This document shows, in pieces, positions 34,184 to 37,666 of a stretch of DNA of 37,666 bases; position 1 is the stretch's first letter; each line of letters opens with the position of its first letter. The notes below the pieces were generated by a model. It did no database searches, had not been told where the DNA came from, and was given only the letters and a program-made list of their open reading frames with translations. The position numbers and the translations under genes were made by a program. The DNA lies in assembly GCA_902543185.1 (NCBI GenBank), contig CACBXB010000016.1, positions 1 through 37,666 on the forward strand, read 5' to 3'. The DNA is from Paracoccaceae bacterium. Its GTDB lineage: Bacteria > Pseudomonadota > Alphaproteobacteria > Rhodobacterales > Rhodobacteraceae.

Positions 34184-35206
34184 TCAAGACCTAAGTGTGT
34201 CACCCAAATCAAGTTTGGGCTTCAGAGAAGTTATTCTTTCATGGTTTTCTTTTTGACCAGCAACTCTATTCGAAACGATTTCAGCTGCTTTCTTCCCAAT
34301 TTCGTATCTACAAGCATCCATAGTTGCGAGTTTCATTGGCAGTCCGTCCAGTAGTTCAACTCCGTTAAATCCCGCCAAACCAATCTCTTCTGGGATGCCT
34401 TTCTGCTTTTCAAGAAGCGATAGTAACCCGCCTGCTCCAATCATATCATTTGAATAATATAGAAAATCCAAATCTGGGGTTCTTTTGAGTATTTCCTGGG
34501 TCATTTGCGCACCTTTAGCTAAAGCGGAACCTCCGGAATAAAATTCATAATCAGAAATTTCTATTTTCTCTTTTGCCAAAGCTTCCTTAAAACCATTAAA
34601 ACGTTTTCTAGCGCGATAGTCTAAAGGCATTTTGGTTCCCAAAAACCCTATTTTTCTATATCCAGCCTTCAATATCGCTTTTGCCATATGTCGACCTGCC
34701 CGCCTGTGGGAAATTCCCACAACGGAATCTATTGGGTCTCCATCAATATCCATAATTTCTACTACGGGTATATTTGTACTTTTAAGCATCGCTTTTGAGG
34801 TATCTGAATGCTCTAGGCCAGCGATTATAATTCCGGAAGGTCGCCAGGATAGCATTTGATAAAGAACTTTTTCTTCTTTTTCGGGAAGGTAGTCGGTGAA
34901 ACCAACCACTGGCTGCAGTTCAGTATTTTCTAAAACTGAATTTATTCCAGTCAGAACCTCAGGAAAAACCATATTTGACATAGACGGAATTATTACTGAT
35001 ACTAAATTAACTCGCTGACTTGCCAAGGCTCCTGCAATTTTATTGGGAACGTATCCAAGAGATTTTGCTGCTTGAAGAACTTTTTCTCGAGTTGCTTGGG
35101 AAACATCGCCCCGACCTCGAAGTACACGACTTACTGTCATCTCAGAAACACCAGATGCTTCAGAGACGTCTCTGAGGGTCAGTGTGCGGTTTTCGAAGCG
35201 ACTCAA
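34184..35206 (-). CDS. LacI-family transcriptional regulator, GntR (gluconate repressor)-like
   Basis: The 340 residues have the LacI-type helix-turn-helix and hinge (about 10-65, LRDVSEASGVSEMTVSRVL and YVPNKIAGALASQR). A periplasmic-binding-like effector domain follows. The segments QMLSWRPSGIIIAG, IPVVEIMD and YYSNDMIGAGGL resemble E. coli GntR, which senses gluconate and binds ATGTTA-N4-TAACAT. A perfect copy of that operator lies at 17043-17062 in this window, before pyk. The start is a TTG at 35206 with GGGGG just upstream; the nearby ATG is out of frame. No sugar-metabolism gene adjoins it, so the regulon is remote. Confidence 0.9.
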   Translation of the reverse strand: MSRFENRTLTLRDVSEASGVSEMTVSRVLRGRGDVSQATREKVLQAAKSLGYVPNKIAGALASQRVNLVSVIIPSMSNMVFPEVLTGINSVLENTELQPVVGFTDYLPEKEEKVLYQMLSWRPSGIIIAGLEHSDTSKAMLKSTNIPVVEIMDIDGDPIDSVVGISHRRAGRHMAKAILKAGYRKIGFLGTKMPLDYRARKRFNGFKEALAKEKIEISDYEFYSGGSALAKGAQMTQEILKRTPDLDFLYYSNDMIGAGGLLSLLEKQKGIPEEIGLAGFNGVELLDGLPMKLATMDACRYEIGKKAAEIVSNRVAGQKENHERITSLKPKLDLGDTLRS

Positions 35207-35317
35207 ATCATAGACCCCCTTTAACTCTATTTTTGGGTAAAGTTTAAATAAATTACAAGTTAGAGTTTACTTATGTTAAAAAAAATCTCTAGTTAGATTT
35301 TTCGAGAAAGTTTGTTG

Positions 35318-35941
35318 ATGCCATTACCCGATTTCGATGTCGAGACTGGATTGATTAAAAAAGGCTATAAAGCGATAGCAGGCGTTGACGAAGTGGGAAG
35401 AGGATGTATCGCAGGGCCCGTGACTGCCGCTGCGGTCATATTAAATCCGCAAAAAATTCCAAGTGGATTAAATGACTCTAAGAAAGTGAATTTTAAAAAT
35501 CGTGAAAAAATTTTTCAGTCAATTCAAGACACATGCACATTTTGCGTAGCGCATTCATCCGTAGAAGAGATAGACCAAACCAACATTTTACAGGCAAGCT
35601 TGCTATCAATGAAAAGGGCCATTTTGGGGTTAAATATTAAGCCAGACTTTGTGCTCATAGATGGAAATAAAAGTCCTGAGGGCTTGCCAAGCGAATCTAC
35701 AACTATCATTAAAGGGGACAGCAAGTCTCTTTCAATAGCTGCAGCTTCTATTGTTGCAAAAGTAACACGCGACCGTTTTATGTCGCGATTGGATGAAGAA
35801 TTTCCAGGTTATGATTGGTCTCAGAACGCTGGATACCCAACAAAATCGCATAAATCAGCAATCCTAAATATAGGGATCACCCCATATCATAGGCGTTCTT
35901 TCAAACCCGTATACAATATCTTGTATCAAGAAAATAATTAA
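35318..35941 (+). CDS. rnhB: Ribonuclease HII
   Basis: RNase HII removes ribonucleotides and the RNA of RNA-DNA hybrids. The 207 residues carry the N-terminal catalytic motif VDEVGRGCIAGPV (D24, E25), FVLIDGNK with another acidic residue, and SIAAASIVAKVTRDRFM. I chose the ATG at 35318, with GAGAAAG upstream, over two adjacent TTG codons. It precedes ccrM by 98 bp, an adjacency known in several alphaproteobacteria. Confidence 0.94.
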   Translation: MPLPDFDVETGLIKKGYKAIAGVDEVGRGCIAGPVTAAAVILNPQKIPSGLNDSKKVNFKNREKIFQSIQDTCTFCVAHSSVEEIDQTNILQASLLSMKRAILGLNIKPDFVLIDGNKSPEGLPSESTTIIKGDSKSLSIAAASIVAKVTRDRFMSRLDEEFPGYDWSQNAGYPTKSHKSAILNIGITPYHRRSFKPVYNILYQENN

Positions 35942-35967
35942 GTGATTGAATTAAAAAAATAAATTGA

Positions 35968-37146
<1,179 letters not shown>

Positions 37147-37184
37147 TTCAACAGCCTGTGGCTTGATACCATAACAGACTTTAG

Positions 37185-37208
37185 TCCGCCCACTGGGCGG
37201 ATTTTTTT
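37185..37208 (+). terminator. Intrinsic terminator of ccrM
   Basis: TCCGCCC (37185-37191) and GGGCGGA (37195-37201) form a perfect 7-bp stem with an ACT loop, followed by TTTTTTT (37202-37208). It lies between ccrM and the convergent AlkB-like gene, so it serves mainly the + strand. Confidence 0.92.
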
Positions 37209-37222
37209 ATTTTTACTTATTT

Positions 37223-37666
37223 TTACCACTCAGTTATTTCTGGATAAAACATTTCTCGCCAACGAGCAACTCTTGGATTCATGATTGACATCCAAGCGCT
37301 TGGAAATAGAGCTAAAATCCCCATTGCTGGATAGCTATGTGGAAGTTGGGGAGCCTTTGTAGCCCCAAGGTTTTGAAGTAACGGGAAACTTCTGGCTGGT
37401 TTAAAATGGTGGTCAGAATGTCTTTGTAGGTTAATCAGGACCCAATTTGATACCCTATATGTTGAATTCCAAGAATGGTGAGGTTGCACAAACTCATACT
37501 TACCGTCTTTAAGACTTTTGCGCGATAAACCGTAATGCTCAATATAATTTACTAGCTCTAACAACAATATAGCAATTAGTGCCTGAATAAAAAATAAAAA
37601 TAATCCGAAAAATCCGCCAATCAGCAATGATAAAGCAATCATAAAAAATTGTGAGGCGAAATAAAT
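37223..37666 (-). CDS. AlkB-like membrane alkane/fatty-acid monooxygenase, C-terminal part (partial)
   Basis: The reverse frame is open from the right edge of the window to the TAA at 37223, giving the last 147 residues of an integral membrane di-iron oxygenase. A hydrophobic segment is followed by NYIEHYGL, the AlkB signature, then the third histidine box LQRHSDHH, then PQLPHSYPAM. These are the features of alkane 1-monooxygenase (AlkB) rather than of plain desaturases. The first two His boxes lie beyond the window. The Met at 37642 is internal, not the start. The substrate (alkane or other) cannot be fixed from this part. Confidence 0.9.
   Translation of the reverse strand: MYFASQFFMIALSLLIGGFFGLFLFFIQALIAILLLELVNYIEHYGLSRKSLKDGKYEFVQPHHSWNSTYRVSNWVLINLQRHSDHHFKPARSFPLLQNLGATKAPQLPHSYPAMGILALFPSAWMSIMNPRVARWREMFYPEITEW

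Noticed and set aside
34203-34219. CCCAAA/TTTGGG hairpin after the DUF465 gene as a terminator
   Set aside because: It lies within the repressor coding sequence and is not followed by T residues.

Overview
The window reads as one contiguous piece of chromosome from a marine, AT-rich alphaproteobacterium, most likely a Rhodobacterales (roseobacter-type) lineage. The reasons are a CcrM adenine methylase next to RNase HII, a 44-residue aa3-oxidase subunit IV, COQ9 beside S21, the short type of GltX, DUF1244, YtoQ behind pheST, a GntR-type LacI regulator, class I PPK2, an AlkB-like oxygenase, and many TTG/GTG starts. I see no phage, IS element, CRISPR, tRNA or rRNA. Coding density is very high: no gap between genes exceeds about 225 bases.

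Layout. 1-332: end of a probable MBL-fold hydrolase, then the tiny cytochrome oxidase subunit IV. 461-4558: a tightly overlapping molybdenum-cofactor operon (fdhD, mobA, mobB, an unrecognised gene, moeA). 4707-13090: an operon with an acyl-CoA ligase, a complete branched-chain-type (Liv) ABC importer and a divergent PaaK-like adenylate-forming protein; it probably imports and activates a carboxylic acid. 13104-14351 (-): D-amino-acid dehydrogenase. 14558-15886: gltX. 15923-16970 (-): DUF1244 and an N-formylglutamate amidohydrolase-like gene, divergent from pyk (17099).

18664-23332: rpmI-rplT, pheST and ytoQ (translation). 23386-24845: an Lrp-type regulator and a PPK2 polyphosphate kinase. 24913-27418: rpsU (-), COQ9, a quinone oxidoreductase-like gene and greA (-). 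27641-33903: ETF-ubiquinone oxidoreductase, a TPR protein, ispE, a polyprenyl diphosphate synthase (-), DUF2007 and a TrmN6-like methylase; this region together with COQ9 is rich in ubiquinone and isoprenoid functions. 34016-37666: a DUF465 peptide, a GntR-like LacI repressor (-), rnhB, ccrM, and the 3' part of an AlkB-type membrane monooxygenase (-).

The most useful regulatory observation links two distant parts of the window. The pyk/amidohydrolase intergenic region holds a perfect palindrome, ATGTTA-N4-TAACAT, matching the operator known for E. coli GntR, and the window encodes a GntR-like LacI-family repressor at 34184-35206. Other signals are a perfect 26-bp palindrome in front of the D-amino-acid dehydrogenase, two GANTC sites 11 bp apart in front of ccrM, and a strong GC-rich terminator inside the Liv operon. 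The likeliest biochemical novelty is in the Liv cluster, whose PaaK-like protein has a degenerate phosphate loop and lacks the C-terminal catalytic lysine, and in the uncharacterised protein between MobB and MoeA.
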